Numbered from the stretch's first letter, positions 16,043 to 25,287 are shown. The stretch: 64,000 nt of DNA from Bacillus litorisediminis (GCF_022808645.1 NZ_JAKZKT010000016.1:28193-92192), one strand, 5' to 3'. Numbers and translations are program-made. Notes: generated by a model not told the origin, from the sequence alone.

Positions 16043-18346
16043 GTGAATCTCGTGACAAATATAGTACGGATTTCTGTTAGAGGGCTAGTTGAATATGTAT
16101 ACCGAAGCGGGAGTATTGATTCTCGCTTTCGTTCCGTGACTCCTCTCCAAGAAGGGACTAAAATTCATCAGGCGGTCCAGAGTTCTTACAAAGAGTCGGA
16201 TGAAAAAGAAGTTCCCCTAGCTTGTGAGATCTTATTTGAGGGACTTGTTTTCAAAATTGAAGGGAGATGCGATGGTGTCATTCACGAAGAGAATGGTTTG
16301 ATGATTGATGAAATTAAGTCAACCTCAAGGCCGCTTGCTGAAATAACTGAAGAATCGTACTTAGTTTATTGGGCCCAAGCGAAATTTTACGCCTATATTC
16401 TAGCCAAGGAAAAGAACCTGGAAACGATAAAAATTCGACTCACCTATGTTCAAACGGAGTCGAAGGAAATAAAACAATTTGTTGCAGAAAGCACTTTTAA
16501 GGAATTAGAGGCATTTGTGTATGATACAGTCCAGCAATATGTGCCTTTTGCCTCTCTGTTAAAAGATCATGCAGAAAAAAGAACGGAAAGTGCGAAAAAA
16601 CTGGCCTTTCCTTTTCCATCCTACCGCAGCGGTCAAAGGGATTTTGCAGGAGCCGTTTATAAAAGTATCTTGGCGGAAAAGAAATTATTTGCGATGGCTC
16701 CGACCGGTACGGGAAAGACAATTTCAACGACATTTCCCGCCGTTAAAGCTCTAGGGGAAGGACTAATCGACCGTTTCTTTTATGTTACAGCGAAAACGAT
16801 TACGAGAACTGCTGCTGAAGATGCCTTGTATCTAATGAAAGAAAAAGGGCTTCAATGTAAAGCGGTGACAATCACTGCGAAGGACAAGGTTTGTTTTCAG
16901 GATGAAACGATTTGTTCAAAAGACCATTGTGAATTTGCAGACGGCTATTATGACCGAATTAATGTTGCGATTTTAGATATTTTTGCAAATGAAACAATGA
17001 TGAATCGTGAAGTTATGGCCGTGTATGCACGGAAGCATCGAGTTTGCCCCTTTGAATTTTCGATTGATCTTGCCTACATCGCCGATGCAATCATTTGCGA
17101 CTACAATTACTTGTATGACCCTCAAGTTTCTTTGAAGCGGTTTTTTGATGAACAAAAAAGAAAATCGGCCGTTCTCGTTGATGAAGCTCATAATCTGGTT
17201 GACCGTGCACGGGAGATGTTCTCGGCTCAATTGTTAAAATCCGATTTTCTCCAATTAAAACGAGATTATAAAGGGAAAAATTCGTACCTCTTTGAAAGTG
17301 CAAAAGCCATTAATGAGTACTTTCTGCAGTTAAAGAAACAATGCGGAAATCAGCCTTATTTAGTAGAACGAGTACTCCAGGAGGAATTAATTATTTTACT
17401 CGATACTTTTGTGGCGGAGGCGGAGAGGGAACTTCTGGAGGAGTCAACCTCACTTTTATTAGATACATATTTTCTGGCACAAGCATTCCTGAAGACAGCT
17501 AAGCTTTTTGATGAACGCTACGTAACATTTGCAGAAATTGAAAAAAGTGAAGTACGGGTCAAGTTATACTGTCTCGACCCTTCTTATCTCTTGGGACAAG
17601 CTGCCAAACATTATCGTTCGACAATCTATTTTTCGGCGACTTTTATGCCGATTTCTTTTTATAAAGACATGCTCGGTGGAGAGAAAGCAGATTATATGTT
17701 ATCGATACCTTCCCCTTTTCTCCGTGAACATTTAGAACTGTATATTCAGCCTGTCTCAACCCGCTATCACGATCGGGAGCGCTCAAAAAAGATAATTGTC
17801 AGAACGATCCGTGAAGTTGTACGAAAACGAAGAGGTAACTATCTCATCTTTTTTCCGTCTTATAAATATATGACCGATGTCTATGAGGAATGCATTCTCG
17901 AGGATTGGGAAGGTGTCAGAACAATCGTTCAGAGTCAGACGATGTCTGAAACTGAACGAGAAGAGTTTCTCGCTTCCTTTGAAACCGGTCAAGATGATTC
18001 TCTTGTTGGGTTCGCAGTTTTGGGAGGGATTTTTTCCGAGGGCATAGATCTAAAAGGAGACAGGCTCACAGGAGTTATCGTTGTGGGAGTCGGACTTCCG
18101 CAAATAGGAGTGGATCGAGACTTAATCAAGGACTATTACAATCAAAAAGGAAAGAACGGTTATGATTACGCCTATGTGTTTCCGGGGATGAACAAGGTTC
18201 TGCAGGCTGGAGGAAGGCTGATACGAACAGAAGAGGATCAAGGAATATTAGTGCTCATCGAAGATCGGTTCTTAACCGATAAGTATCAGCGGTTACTCCC
18301 TTATGAATGGCAGCATTTTAAGGTCCTAGATGAATCAGGCTTGTAA
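16043..18346 (+). CDS. DinG/Rad3-type ATP-dependent DNA helicase with N-terminal RecB/Cas4-like nuclease domain
   Basis: About 767 residues. N-terminal 1-170 has a PD-(D/E)XK nuclease pattern: His at 42 (TKIHQ), Asp near 77 (GRCDGVI), IDEIKST at 88-94 and AQAKFYAYI at 111-119. Then a superfamily 2 helicase of the XPD/DinG group: Walker A MAPTGTGKT at about 218-226, four cysteines at about 284-336 (VCFQDETIC, HC, VCPFE) placed as in iron-sulfur helicases, LVDEAHN box near 377, and motif VI with GGRLIRTEED near the C-terminus. Probably acts in DNA repair. The start is uncertain: GTG 16043 or GTG 16052, the latter with TAGGTG at a good distance. B. subtilis YpvA is a related helicase. Confidence 0.85.
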   Translation: MNLVTNIVRISVRGLVEYVYRSGSIDSRFRSVTPLQEGTKIHQAVQSSYKESDEKEVPLACEILFEGLVFKIEGRCDGVIHEENGLMIDEIKSTSRPLAEITEESYLVYWAQAKFYAYILAKEKNLETIKIRLTYVQTESKEIKQFVAESTFKELEAFVYDTVQQYVPFASLLKDHAEKRTESAKKLAFPFPSYRSGQRDFAGAVYKSILAEKKLFAMAPTGTGKTISTTFPAVKALGEGLIDRFFYVTAKTITRTAAEDALYLMKEKGLQCKAVTITAKDKVCFQDETICSKDHCEFADGYYDRINVAILDIFANETMMNREVMAVYARKHRVCPFEFSIDLAYIADAIICDYNYLYDPQVSLKRFFDEQKRKSAVLVDEAHNLVDRAREMFSAQLLKSDFLQLKRDYKGKNSYLFESAKAINEYFLQLKKQCGNQPYLVERVLQEELIILLDTFVAEAERELLEESTSLLLDTYFLAQAFLKTAKLFDERYVTFAEIEKSEVRVKLYCLDPSYLLGQAAKHYRSTIYFSATFMPISFYKDMLGGEKADYMLSIPSPFLREHLELYIQPVSTRYHDRERSKKIIVRTIREVVRKRRGNYLIFFPSYKYMTDVYEECILEDWEGVRTIVQSQTMSETEREEFLASFETGQDDSLVGFAVLGGIFSEGIDLKGDRLTGVIVVGVGLPQIGVDRDLIKDYYNQKGKNGYDYAYVFPGMNKVLQAGGRLIRTEEDQGILVLIEDRFLTDKYQRLLPYEWQHFKVLDESGL

Positions 18347-18369
18347 TTCATAATGGAAAATTTTATAAT
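18341..18369 (+). promoter_or_regulatory. candidate sigma-A promoter of the ABC-F leader
   Basis: TTGTAA (18341-18346) and TATAAT (18364-18369) are separated by exactly 17 bases. It overlaps the stop codon of the helicase gene and would start a leader of about 360 bases ahead of the ABC-F gene. Confidence 0.6.
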
Positions 18370-18410
18370 AAAAGCATATTTTATGTTCGGTAAAGGAGGT
18401 GGATGAAGAG

Positions 18411-18542
18411 ATGAATCGTTTTGTTGTTGGACGCTCACAAATTCTTAGTTTTCTGAGTATTTGCTGTGCGATTTTGCATGCTGCAGCTGCCAACGGGATA
18501 CGTATGCCCATTTTTAGCAACTGCATAACAACAAAACAATAA
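18411..18542 (+). CDS. 43-aa small ORF in the ABC-F leader
   Basis: The ATG at 18411 follows a very strong AAAGGAGGTG ribosome site, 43 codons to a TAA. The product has a hydrophobic middle (ILSFLSICCAILHAAAA) and two cysteines in a row. I know no family. Its place between a promoter-like sequence and a terminator, upstream of a second tiny ORF and second terminator, suggests a leader peptide whose translation influences readthrough, but it could be an independent small membrane protein. Confidence 0.5.
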   Translation: MNRFVVGRSQILSFLSICCAILHAAAANGIRMPIFSNCITTKQ

Positions 18543-18579
18543 GAATCTCTTTATCCATCTAAAATTGATATGACTAAAA

Positions 18580-18606
18580 GGAGAGCTTATTTGAGCTCTC
18601 TTTTTG
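18580..18606 (+). terminator. first terminator in the ABC-F leader
   Basis: Perfect arms GAGAGCT (18581-18587) and AGCTCTC (18594-18600), six-base loop, then TTTTT. Confidence 0.8.
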
Positions 18607-18629
18607 TTTATACTTTAGGGAAAAATAAA

Positions 18630-18686
18630 ATGTTTACAACGATGTATATTCGATGTAGAAATGATCTCTCTAAAAGCCATGGGTAA
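18630..18686 (+). CDS. 18-aa leader peptide ahead of the ABC-F gene
   Basis: ATG TTT ... GGG TAA encodes MFTTMYIRCRNDLSKSHG. An AGGG lies 10 bases upstream. The last codons and the stop form the left arm of the next hairpin, so a ribosome stalled on this ORF would block that terminator. This is the layout of ribosome-mediated attenuators known for antibiotic-resistance ABC-F genes. Inferred from layout only. Confidence 0.5.
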   Translation: MFTTMYIRCRNDLSKSHG

Positions 18687-18711
18687 GGTGTTCTTGCCTA
18701 TGGCCTTTTTT
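18674..18711 (+). terminator. second leader terminator (attenuator) of the ABC-F gene
   Basis: Arms GCCATGGGTAAG and CTTGCCTATGGC with one mismatch, loop GTGTT, followed by CTTTTTT. It lies only 27 bases before the ABC-F start codon, so transcription must read through it to reach the gene. Confidence 0.8.
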
Positions 18712-18737
18712 AAATTCGTCCAAAGGAGTTAAAAACC

Positions 18738-20627
18738 ATGATTATTTGTGCGGCACATGAAGTAAGTAAAATGTTCGGCGGTACCAAAATATTTGAACAT
18801 TTATCGTTTGAAATCCATGACAATGACAGAGTTGGCTTAGTCGGCAGAAATGGAAGCGGAAAAACTACGATTTTTAAGCTGCTTGCCGGGATTGAAGCAC
18901 CTGATTCTGGTCAGATTCATATTAAAAAAGACTGTAAGGTGGGCTATCTAGAACAAATTCCATCCTACTCAAATGAAGTAACAGTTTGCGAAGTCTTATC
19001 TTCAGCTTTTTCTAAATTGAAAAAAATGGAGAACGAAATGCGGGATATAGAAACAAGAATGGCTACAGAGCAGGATCAATCCCGCCTGATTCGATTGATT
19101 AAAGAATATGGATCGATTCAGGATCAATTTACTTATTTGGGCGGTTATGAGATAGAAGCCAACATTCAAAAGGTTGTAAATGGTTTAAAGATAAACGACC
19201 TCCTTGATAGTACATTTGAAACTTTGAGCGGCGGGGAAAAGACAAAAGTTGGTTTGGGTCTAATCCTGCTTCAGAATCCTGATCTATTACTGCTCGATGA
19301 ACCTACGAATCATTTGGATATTGGTGCGGTCGAATGGCTGGAAGAGTATTTAAAAGAGTACAAAGGAACGGTTGTAGTGATTTCCCATGACCGATATTTT
19401 CTCGATCAGGTGGTGGCGAAAATTTTAGATTTAGAAGATGGCGAACTCGTGATGTATCACCAAAATTACTCAGGTTTCCTTAAAGAAAAGGAAGAAAAGC
19501 TTCTGCTTGAGTTTCAGGCTTATCAGGAACAGCAAAAGAAAATTAAGAAAATGAAAGAGACGATTAAACGATTACGGGAGTGGGCAAACCAGGCTAATCC
19601 GCCTAATGCAGGTCTTCATAAAAGAGCCAGCAGTATGGAAAAGGCTTTAGAAAGAATGGAAAAATTGAAAAGACCCGTCCTCGAAACGAAAAAAATGGAT
19701 CTTCGATTCGAACAGAACCAACGAAGCGGTAATGATGTAATGGTTATGAAAGATGTCTCCAAATCGTTTAATGGGATAGAGCTCTTTAGCGGAATTAATA
19801 TGAATCTTAAATTCCAGGATCGTGCTGTCATTGTTGGTGAAAATGGAACTGGTAAGTCTACAATTTTAAAACTGCTTTTAAAAGAATTAACAGCTGATCA
19901 TGGTGAGATTAAAATGGGGAGTAATGTAAAAATAGGCTATTTATCACAGACTTTCCATGTGAAAGATCCAGATCAAACTATCATTGGAGCTTTTAGGGAT
20001 GAGGTTAGGGTAACCGAGGGTGAAGCTAGACATATTTTAGCTAGGTTCTTATTTTACGGACCTGCCGTTTTTCAAAAAATTAAAGGTTTAAGCGGCGGAG
20101 AGAAAATGAGACTGCGGCTTGCTCAGCTGATGTACCAGGATATTAACTTTCTAATCCTCGACGAACCGACCAACCATCTTGATATTGATTCAAGAGAAGT
20201 GCTGGAGGACGCTTTGGAAAGGTTTAATGGGACCATTTTAGCCGTATCCCATGATCGCTATTTTATTGATAAGCTTTTTTCCAAAACGTATTGGTTAACA
20301 AACCAAACTTTGTATGCATTCCCTGGCCATTATTCTTGGGCAAGGAAAAAACTGAAAGAGATACTTCCGGAAAAGAAGAGTCAAGGGATAACCATAAAAA
20401 ATCCATATGTTCAGAAAAAGGAGCCTGTTACAAAGAATAAAGCACCTCAAATAGAACTGGAAATTGAAGAAATCGAGGAAAAACTCAAAACGATTCAGGG
20501 GCAAATGGTGCATGAACAAGAACTGAAGGTTTTGCAAGAACTAATGGAAAAACAGCAGAAGCTCGATAACAAACGGGATCAATTGTACAAGGAATTAGAA
20601 ATCGCTTTAGATCAGGAATCTGTTTAA
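18738..20627 (+). CDS. ABC-F family ATPase (ribosome-acting, possible antibiotic resistance type)
   Basis: 629 residues, no membrane segments. Two ABC domains: Walker A GRNGSGKTT (about 36-44) and GENGTGKST (about 370); signatures TLSGGEKTK and LSGGEKMR; both Walker B motifs read LDEPTNHLD. The linker between them (KKIKKMKETIKRLREWANQ) is a charged helical hairpin that in ABC-F proteins reaches into the ribosomal E/P site. A charged coiled coil forms the C-terminus. Members either act as translation factors or free ribosomes from antibiotics. The leader with small ORFs and an attenuator favours the latter, but the sequence alone does not prove it. RBS AAAGGAG, ATG 18738. Confidence 0.85.
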   Translation: MIICAAHEVSKMFGGTKIFEHLSFEIHDNDRVGLVGRNGSGKTTIFKLLAGIEAPDSGQIHIKKDCKVGYLEQIPSYSNEVTVCEVLSSAFSKLKKMENEMRDIETRMATEQDQSRLIRLIKEYGSIQDQFTYLGGYEIEANIQKVVNGLKINDLLDSTFETLSGGEKTKVGLGLILLQNPDLLLLDEPTNHLDIGAVEWLEEYLKEYKGTVVVISHDRYFLDQVVAKILDLEDGELVMYHQNYSGFLKEKEEKLLLEFQAYQEQQKKIKKMKETIKRLREWANQANPPNAGLHKRASSMEKALERMEKLKRPVLETKKMDLRFEQNQRSGNDVMVMKDVSKSFNGIELFSGINMNLKFQDRAVIVGENGTGKSTILKLLLKELTADHGEIKMGSNVKIGYLSQTFHVKDPDQTIIGAFRDEVRVTEGEARHILARFLFYGPAVFQKIKGLSGGEKMRLRLAQLMYQDINFLILDEPTNHLDIDSREVLEDALERFNGTILAVSHDRYFIDKLFSKTYWLTNQTLYAFPGHYSWARKKLKEILPEKKSQGITIKNPYVQKKEPVTKNKAPQIELEIEEIEEKLKTIQGQMVHEQELKVLQELMEKQQKLDNKRDQLYKELEIALDQESV

Positions 20628-20684
20628 TACAAATAAAAAAATATCATTATCATAGCAAAACATGCCATAATAAGAAATGACTAG

Positions 20685-20712
20685 AAAGGGTGGGTGGAAT
20701 CCCATCCTTTTG
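20685..20712 (+). terminator. terminator after the ABC-F gene
   Basis: Arms AAAGGGTGGG and CCCATCCTTTT around TGGAAT. It lies between the ABC-F gene and the DEAD-box gene. Confidence 0.65.
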
Positions 20713-20738
20713 TATGACTTATGAAAGAGGAGTAAAAC

Positions 20739-21869
20739 ATGAATTCATCAATCATAGAGCAGTTAAAGCCATTTATCAAGGAAAACTGGAGCAAAAAGGG
20801 ATTTGCAAATCCGACTCCAATACAGGAGAAGGCAATCCCGCTTATCCTTGAGAAAAAAGACGTGATCGCCCAGTCTCCAACCGGAACAGGAAAAACATTG
20901 GCTTATTTGCTTCCAGTTATAGAAAAAGTTGATCCAGGGCTGCCTCATGTACAAGCAGTAATCCTGGCATCATCCCACGAGTTAGTCATGCAAATTTTTC
21001 AAGAAATTCAGGAATGGTCTGGAGGAAGTGAAATAAAGGCTGCGTCTTTTATTGGCGGCGGGAATATTAAACGGCAAATCGAAAAGCTAAAAAAACGTCC
21101 CCACATCATTGCGGGCACACCTGGACGTCTGCTGGAGCTCATAAAGCAAAAGAAAATAAAAATGCATGAAGTCAAAATGATTGTAATCGATGAAGGAGAT
21201 CAATTATTGGTTCCGGAACATCTGCAAACGGTAAAAGGGATTGTAGATTCTGCTTTGCGGGATAGACAGGTACTGTTATTTTCAGCAACGTTAACCGAAA
21301 AAACAGAAGAACTTGCGAAACAATGGATGAGTCATCCTGAAGTGATAAAGGTTGACGAAATGCCTTCTCTGAATCAAGACGTTGAGCATATCTATTTTGT
21401 TTGTGAGGAGAGGGATAAGGTTGAATTAATCGGTAAACTGATGAGAACAGAACCAGAAAAAGTATTGGCGTTTTCTAATGACATAGGACAGTTGAATGTT
21501 CTGGCATCAAAATTATCTTACGAAGGTTTGACCCCTAGTATTTTACATAGCGAAACGAAAAAGCAGGATAGAGAAAATGCGATTAAAAGCATCCGTTCGG
21601 GAAAAAGCAATCTTCTTTTAGCAACCGATGTGGCAGCGAGAGGTCTTGATATTAAAGGTCTAACCCATGTACTGCATCTTGATTTAAGCAGGGATCTCAA
21701 CCAGTACGTGCACAGATCCGGTAGGACAGGAAGGCTGGGTTCTCATGGGGGCACTGTTGTATCCTTTGTTTCTCCCAGGGAAGAACGGGAACTAAAGAAG
21801 ATGGCCAGAGAATTGGGAATCGAACTTCATAAAAAGATATTTTATAAAGGTGAAATAGCGGATGCGTAA
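20739..21869 (+). CDS. yfmL: DEAD-box RNA helicase, YfmL-like
   Basis: 376 residues, the same length as B. subtilis YfmL. Order of motifs: Q-motif GFANPTPIQEKAIP, motif I SPTGTGKT, motif Ia SSHELVMQ, TPGRLLEL, motif II changed to VIDEGDQ (DEGD instead of DEAD, also variant in YfmL), SAT in motif III, and in the second domain VAARGLDI and HRSGRTGR. No C-terminal extension. YfmL acts on RNA in ribosome assembly and affects growth in the cold. The ATG at 20739 follows GAAAGAGGAG; the second DEAD-box gene starts 23 bp after its stop, so they form an operon. Confidence 0.8.
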   Translation: MNSSIIEQLKPFIKENWSKKGFANPTPIQEKAIPLILEKKDVIAQSPTGTGKTLAYLLPVIEKVDPGLPHVQAVILASSHELVMQIFQEIQEWSGGSEIKAASFIGGGNIKRQIEKLKKRPHIIAGTPGRLLELIKQKKIKMHEVKMIVIDEGDQLLVPEHLQTVKGIVDSALRDRQVLLFSATLTEKTEELAKQWMSHPEVIKVDEMPSLNQDVEHIYFVCEERDKVELIGKLMRTEPEKVLAFSNDIGQLNVLASKLSYEGLTPSILHSETKKQDRENAIKSIRSGKSNLLLATDVAARGLDIKGLTHVLHLDLSRDLNQYVHRSGRTGRLGSHGGTVVSFVSPREERELKKMARELGIELHKKIFYKGEIADA

Positions 21870-21892
21870 AATAATGTTTAGGTGGTCTTAGG

Positions 21893-23098
21893 ATGGAAGA
21901 TTTTTATAATCTGCATATTAGTGATACAAGGATTGGACGGCTTAAAATGAAAGGCATCACATCTCCTACTCTGATTCAGGAAAAAGCGATTCCTGCAATT
22001 TTGGAAGGGAAGGATGTAATCGGACGCGCCCAGACGGGAACCGGGAAAACTCTGGCCTTTGTATTGCCGATATTAGAGAAAATAGATGTAACAAAAACGG
22101 GACCTCAAGCTCTAATTCTGACCCCAACAAGGGAGCTGGCGCTTCAAATAACAAATGATATTAAAAGTGTTCTCAGTGAGGAAGAGGGAATTCGTGTCCT
22201 TCCGATATATGGAGGCCAAGATGTGGAGCAGCAACTACGTAAGTTAAAAGGAAATATTCAAGTGATTGTGGCAACTCCAGGGAGACTGCTCGACCATCTG
22301 CGCAGAGAAACAGTTCAGCTTTCAAAGCTTTCAACCCTTGTCTTAGATGAAGCCGATCAAATGCTGCATATTGGTTTTCTTCCTGAGGTGGAACAAATTA
22401 TAAAAGAAATACCATCGACAAGGCAAACGCTATTGTTTTCTGCGACAGTTCCTGATCAAGTCCGAAGTCTGGCCAAAAAATATTTAACGAATCCGGTTGA
22501 TATTAGGGTGAAAAATCCAGAGGTAACGGTTAAGGAAATCGACCAGAGTGTCATCCTAACAACAGATAGGTTAAAGCAACAGCATCTTTTTCAAACCTTA
22601 ATAGAAGAGTCCCCTTTTCTTGCCATGGTCTTCTGTCGAACTAAGCGTCGGGTCAGTAAACTGAATGAAGCGCTTCAGCAAAACGGATTCAATGCAGATG
22701 AATTGCACGGCGACCTTTCTCAAGCCAAGAGAGAACGAGTCATGAAACGATTCCGGGACGCCGAAATCCAATACTTAGTCGCAACTGATGTAGCGGCAAG
22801 GGGACTGGATGTAAGTGGAGTCACGCACGTTTTCAATTACGACATTCCAGAAGATGTTGAAAGCTATATCCACCGTATCGGCCGAACCGGCAGAGCAGGT
22901 GAAAAGGGTAAGGCTGTCACCTTTGTTGCGCCAAAAGACGAGCAAATGCTTGGGAAAATTGAAAAAGGCATGGGGCAATCGATTGATAAGAAAAATGTAA
23001 GGCCGAAGCGGGAAATAAAATCGCCTCAAAAACCGTATGATAGACTGGAAGTGAAGAGAAATTCGGTTCGTAACAAGGGTAAAAAGAAGCGCAGATAA
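21893..23098 (+). CDS. DEAD-box ATP-dependent RNA helicase, CshA-like core
   Basis: 401 residues. Q-motif [14 protein letters not shown], motif [25 protein letters not shown], intact DEAD box [12 protein letters not shown], and second-domain motifs [12 protein letters not shown] and [10 protein letters not shown]. The tail after residue 370 is short, basic and probably disordered (KGKKKRR end), much shorter than in CshA, so it is one of the additional Bacillus DEAD-box proteins (Csh family). Unwinds RNA in ribosome assembly or turnover. RBS GGTGG before ATG 21893; co-transcribed with the yfmL-like gene. Confidence 0.88.
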   Translation: MEDFYNLHISDTRIGRLKMKGITSPTLIQEKAIPAILEGKDVIGRAQTGTGKTLAFVLPILEKIDVTKTGPQALILTPTRELALQITNDIKSVLSEEEGIRVLPIYGGQDVEQQLRKLKGNIQVIVATPGRLLDHLRRETVQLSKLSTLVLDEADQMLHIGFLPEVEQIIKEIPSTRQTLLFSATVPDQVRSLAKKYLTNPVDIRVKNPEVTVKEIDQSVILTTDRLKQQHLFQTLIEESPFLAMVFCRTKRRVSKLNEALQQNGFNADELHGDLSQAKRERVMKRFRDAEIQYLVATDVAARGLDVSGVTHVFNYDIPEDVESYIHRIGRTGRAGEKGKAVTFVAPKDEQMLGKIEKGMGQSIDKKNVRPKREIKSPQKPYDRLEVKRNSVRNKGKKKRR

Positions 23099-23416
23099 GT
23101 GTTGGATTGATTTAATGGTGGAAGCAAAAAAAAATAGGTATTCGTATTATCGTGTGGAAAGCATAAATTAGATTTCTGTTAAACGAATGGGGAGGGTAGT
23201 AAAATAGTTCTCTAAAATAGGTTAAATTGTTCTTATAATATTTTACTATAGTTTAAGCAATTTTGATGGATTGGAATAGGGTATTCTTTATCCTTGGGAG
23301 GTAGATTACATCCATACAAGATGTACTACAAGGCGGTTAACTACTCTGGTCAACCGCCTTGTAAATATTTCTTTCATCTTTTTAAATATTAAATAATCAA
23401 AGTTTTGTTCCCTATT
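23099..23416. other. intergenic region between convergent transcripts
   Basis: No gene seen. The 3' part carries the strong stem-loop at 23328-23362; the rest is AT-rich and featureless to me. Confidence 0.4.
23328..23362 (+). terminator. strong stem-loop, probable terminator
   Basis: Perfect 11-bp arms ACAAGGCGGTT and AACCGCCTTGT with a 13-base loop, followed by AAATATTTCTTT. It lies between the plus-strand helicase and the minus-strand SRPBCC gene. Confidence 0.65.
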
Positions 23417-23929
23417 TTATTTCAAGGTCTCAACTAGTGCATCTAAACTATCCCACGTTTGTGTAATGCCTTCCAGCAATCCCATGTCCAAAACAGCTTG
23501 AAGGGAATCTGCTGAGTCGAATTCAGAACGGCTGACCAATTTTGTTTGACTGCCCAAATCGATGAATTCCATCGTGACCTCTGGAGAAGGCATGGACTCA
23601 TTGATATTGCCTTCTGCATCCGAGAAATAATCATTATAGACAATCTTTTCTGGCTCAATAATTTCTTTATAAATGGTTTTGTTCCAAGATTCCATTCCAT
23701 ATTCTTCTTGATTCTTATCAACACATTTCATGCAGTAGTGCCATACGCCTCCCGGGCGAAAGTCCATGTTACAAAAGGGTAGTTCCCAACCATCCGTACT
23801 CCACCAGCGCTTTAAATGCTCTGGTTCCTTGAATAATTGAAATAGTTGATCACGTGGCATATCATAAACTCGTTCTAAAACAAGAAACCTTTCATTCTCT
23901 ACTCTTGAAAGCATTTTGTTATTTGGCAT
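23417..23929 (-). CDS. SRPBCC (AHSA1-like) domain protein
   Basis: 170 residues forming a single START-like/AHSA1 domain: early motif VLERVYDMPRDQLFQLFKEPEHLKRWW, central WHYCMKCVD and late segment SPEVTMEFIDLGSQTKLVSRSEFDS, ending with WDSLDALVE. Such small proteins bind hydrophobic ligands in a deep pocket; ligand unknown. It follows an ArsR regulator gene by 27 bp; this pairing is common in Bacillus, with the regulator controlling both. RBS AAGGAGG before the ATG. Confidence 0.85.
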   Translation of the reverse strand: MPNNKMLSRVENERFLVLERVYDMPRDQLFQLFKEPEHLKRWWSTDGWELPFCNMDFRPGGVWHYCMKCVDKNQEEYGMESWNKTIYKEIIEPEKIVYNDYFSDAEGNINESMPSPEVTMEFIDLGSQTKLVSRSEFDSADSLQAVLDMGLLEGITQTWDSLDALVETLK

Positions 23930-23956
23930 GCTTTTTCCTCCTTATTTTTTACTCGT

Positions 23957-24298
23957 TTATTGCTTTTTATTTTTCAATTCTTGTACATAATCGTCCAGGT
24001 TGTCGAATTTCCTTTCCATATTCTTTTGAAAGGAAGTTACCCAATATTCTAATACCTGGAAAGGCTCAGATCGCAGCTTGTAATAACGACGATTAGCTTC
24101 TGGCTTTACTTCTACAATTCCATTGTTACTTAGTACTTTTAAATGCTTGGATGCATGTGGCTGAGAAAGTTCCAGGCGATTAGCAATTTCTCCCACAGTT
24201 AGAGGTCCATCACGCAACAGTTCAACGATAGCCATTCGATTTGGTTCAGCCAATGCAACCAGCATAGATACATCCATGCCTGGAATTTTACCTGACAT
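23957..24298 (-). CDS. ArsR-family winged-helix repressor
   Basis: 113 residues. The frame is open to 24508, but the ATG at 24298 has a GAGGTGAG site and begins the conserved domain, so the longer form is not used. Pattern: MLVALAEPNRMAIVELLRDGPLTVGEIANRLELSQPHASKHLKVL with the recognition helix in LSQPHASKHL, then the wing VKPEANRRYYKL. No CxC or other obvious metal site, so it is not likely to sense metal. Probably represses its own operon with the SRPBCC gene. Confidence 0.85.
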   Translation of the reverse strand: MSGKIPGMDVSMLVALAEPNRMAIVELLRDGPLTVGEIANRLELSQPHASKHLKVLSNNGIVEVKPEANRRYYKLRSEPFQVLEYWVTSFQKNMERKFDNLDDYVQELKNKKQ

Positions 24299-24611
24299 GT
24301 CGCTCACCTCATTAAATAAATATCTATTTTTGTCATTGCATCCCCTTTCTGATATTTGACATATTAATGTGAGTCGAATATAACGCAAATGTAATATAAC
24401 ACAAATGGAATATAACTGTAAAGGGATATTATAAAATAAAATGATTTTAACTGTAAGAAAAAACTGAATATCTAACCCAGGGGATTTTTCGAATATTGAT
24501 AGACACACCTATTTGATAAAGGATTTAAGTTGTTATTTAAAGTATTGTTTCCACACTATAATCCGAATACCCAAAAAAATAAATATTTCCTCTAGCATTC
24601 CCCTCGGAATA

Positions 24612-24645
24612 ATGTTAACCTATTTTTGTACATAGGTTAACAATC
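24612..24645 (+). promoter_or_regulatory. BirA operator (biotin repressor box) upstream of bioY
   Basis: An inverted repeat with half-sites ATGTTAACCTAT and ATAGGTTAACAAT, close to the known Firmicute BirA box (TTGTTAACC, spacer, GGTTAACAA). It ends 18 bases before the bioY start, as expected for repression by biotinyl-AMP-bound BirA. Confidence 0.85.
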
Positions 24646-24663
24646 AAATGAAGGGGAGTTAAC

Positions 24664-25245
24664 ATGGAAAGAAACAATAAACTCAGAATGCTATTATATT
24701 GTGCTTTATTTGCTGCCATTACTGGAATTCTCGCGCAGATTACGATTCCGCTTCCGCTGATACCCATAACAGGGCAAACTTTAGCGGTAGGGCTGACTGC
24801 TACCATTTTAGGGAGCCGCTATGGAGCCATTGCGATGATTGTCTATGCGGCAATTGGAGCAGTAGGGGTTCCGGTATTTACACAGGCTAGTGCTGGGTTT
24901 CATGTGTTAGTCGGTCCAACGGGGGGATTCATTATTGGATTTATTGTGACTGCATATGTCACTGGTTTGATCCTTGAAAAAACCAAATTTACGATTTCAA
25001 TGGCGATGATTGCAAATTTGGCCGGAATGATTATTACTTTGGCGTTGGGCGGTATTCAATATAAATTTGTGGCAGACGTGTCATGGACAGCTGCCATGAG
25101 TGTAGCTGTAACACCATTTATTTTAGGCGGGATTGTAAAAGCTTATTTGGCCAGTCTGGTCGGCATTAAGGTTAGAGAACGATTAGTCCAGGCGAGGCTG
25201 CTTGAGGGTGAGAGAAGAATTGAGCGAAATAAAAATATTGCTTAG
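24664..25245 (+). CDS. bioY: biotin ECF transporter substrate-binding subunit BioY
   Basis: 193 residues, six hydrophobic segments. BioY landmarks: ITIPLPLIPITGQTLAVGLTATILGSRYGAIAMIVYAAIGAVGVPVF near the N-terminus, GPTGGFIIGF in the middle, and PFILGGIVKAYLAS near the end. It is the membrane S component that captures biotin and works with the shared energising module (EcfAAT). The ATG follows AAGGGGAG and a BirA box lies directly upstream, so it is repressed when biotin is sufficient. Monocistronic. Confidence 0.93.
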   Translation: MERNNKLRMLLYCALFAAITGILAQITIPLPLIPITGQTLAVGLTATILGSRYGAIAMIVYAAIGAVGVPVFTQASAGFHVLVGPTGGFIIGFIVTAYVTGLILEKTKFTISMAMIANLAGMIITLALGGIQYKFVADVSWTAAMSVAVTPFILGGIVKAYLASLVGIKVRERLVQARLLEGERRIERNKNIA

Positions 25246-25287
25246 ACAAGGGGATAATTATCTCCTGCCTTTTCTGCCATAAACTAA

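Noticed and set aside
24299..24508. Longer ArsR protein
   Set aside because: The extra 70 residues show no conserved pattern and the ribosome site is at the inner ATG.
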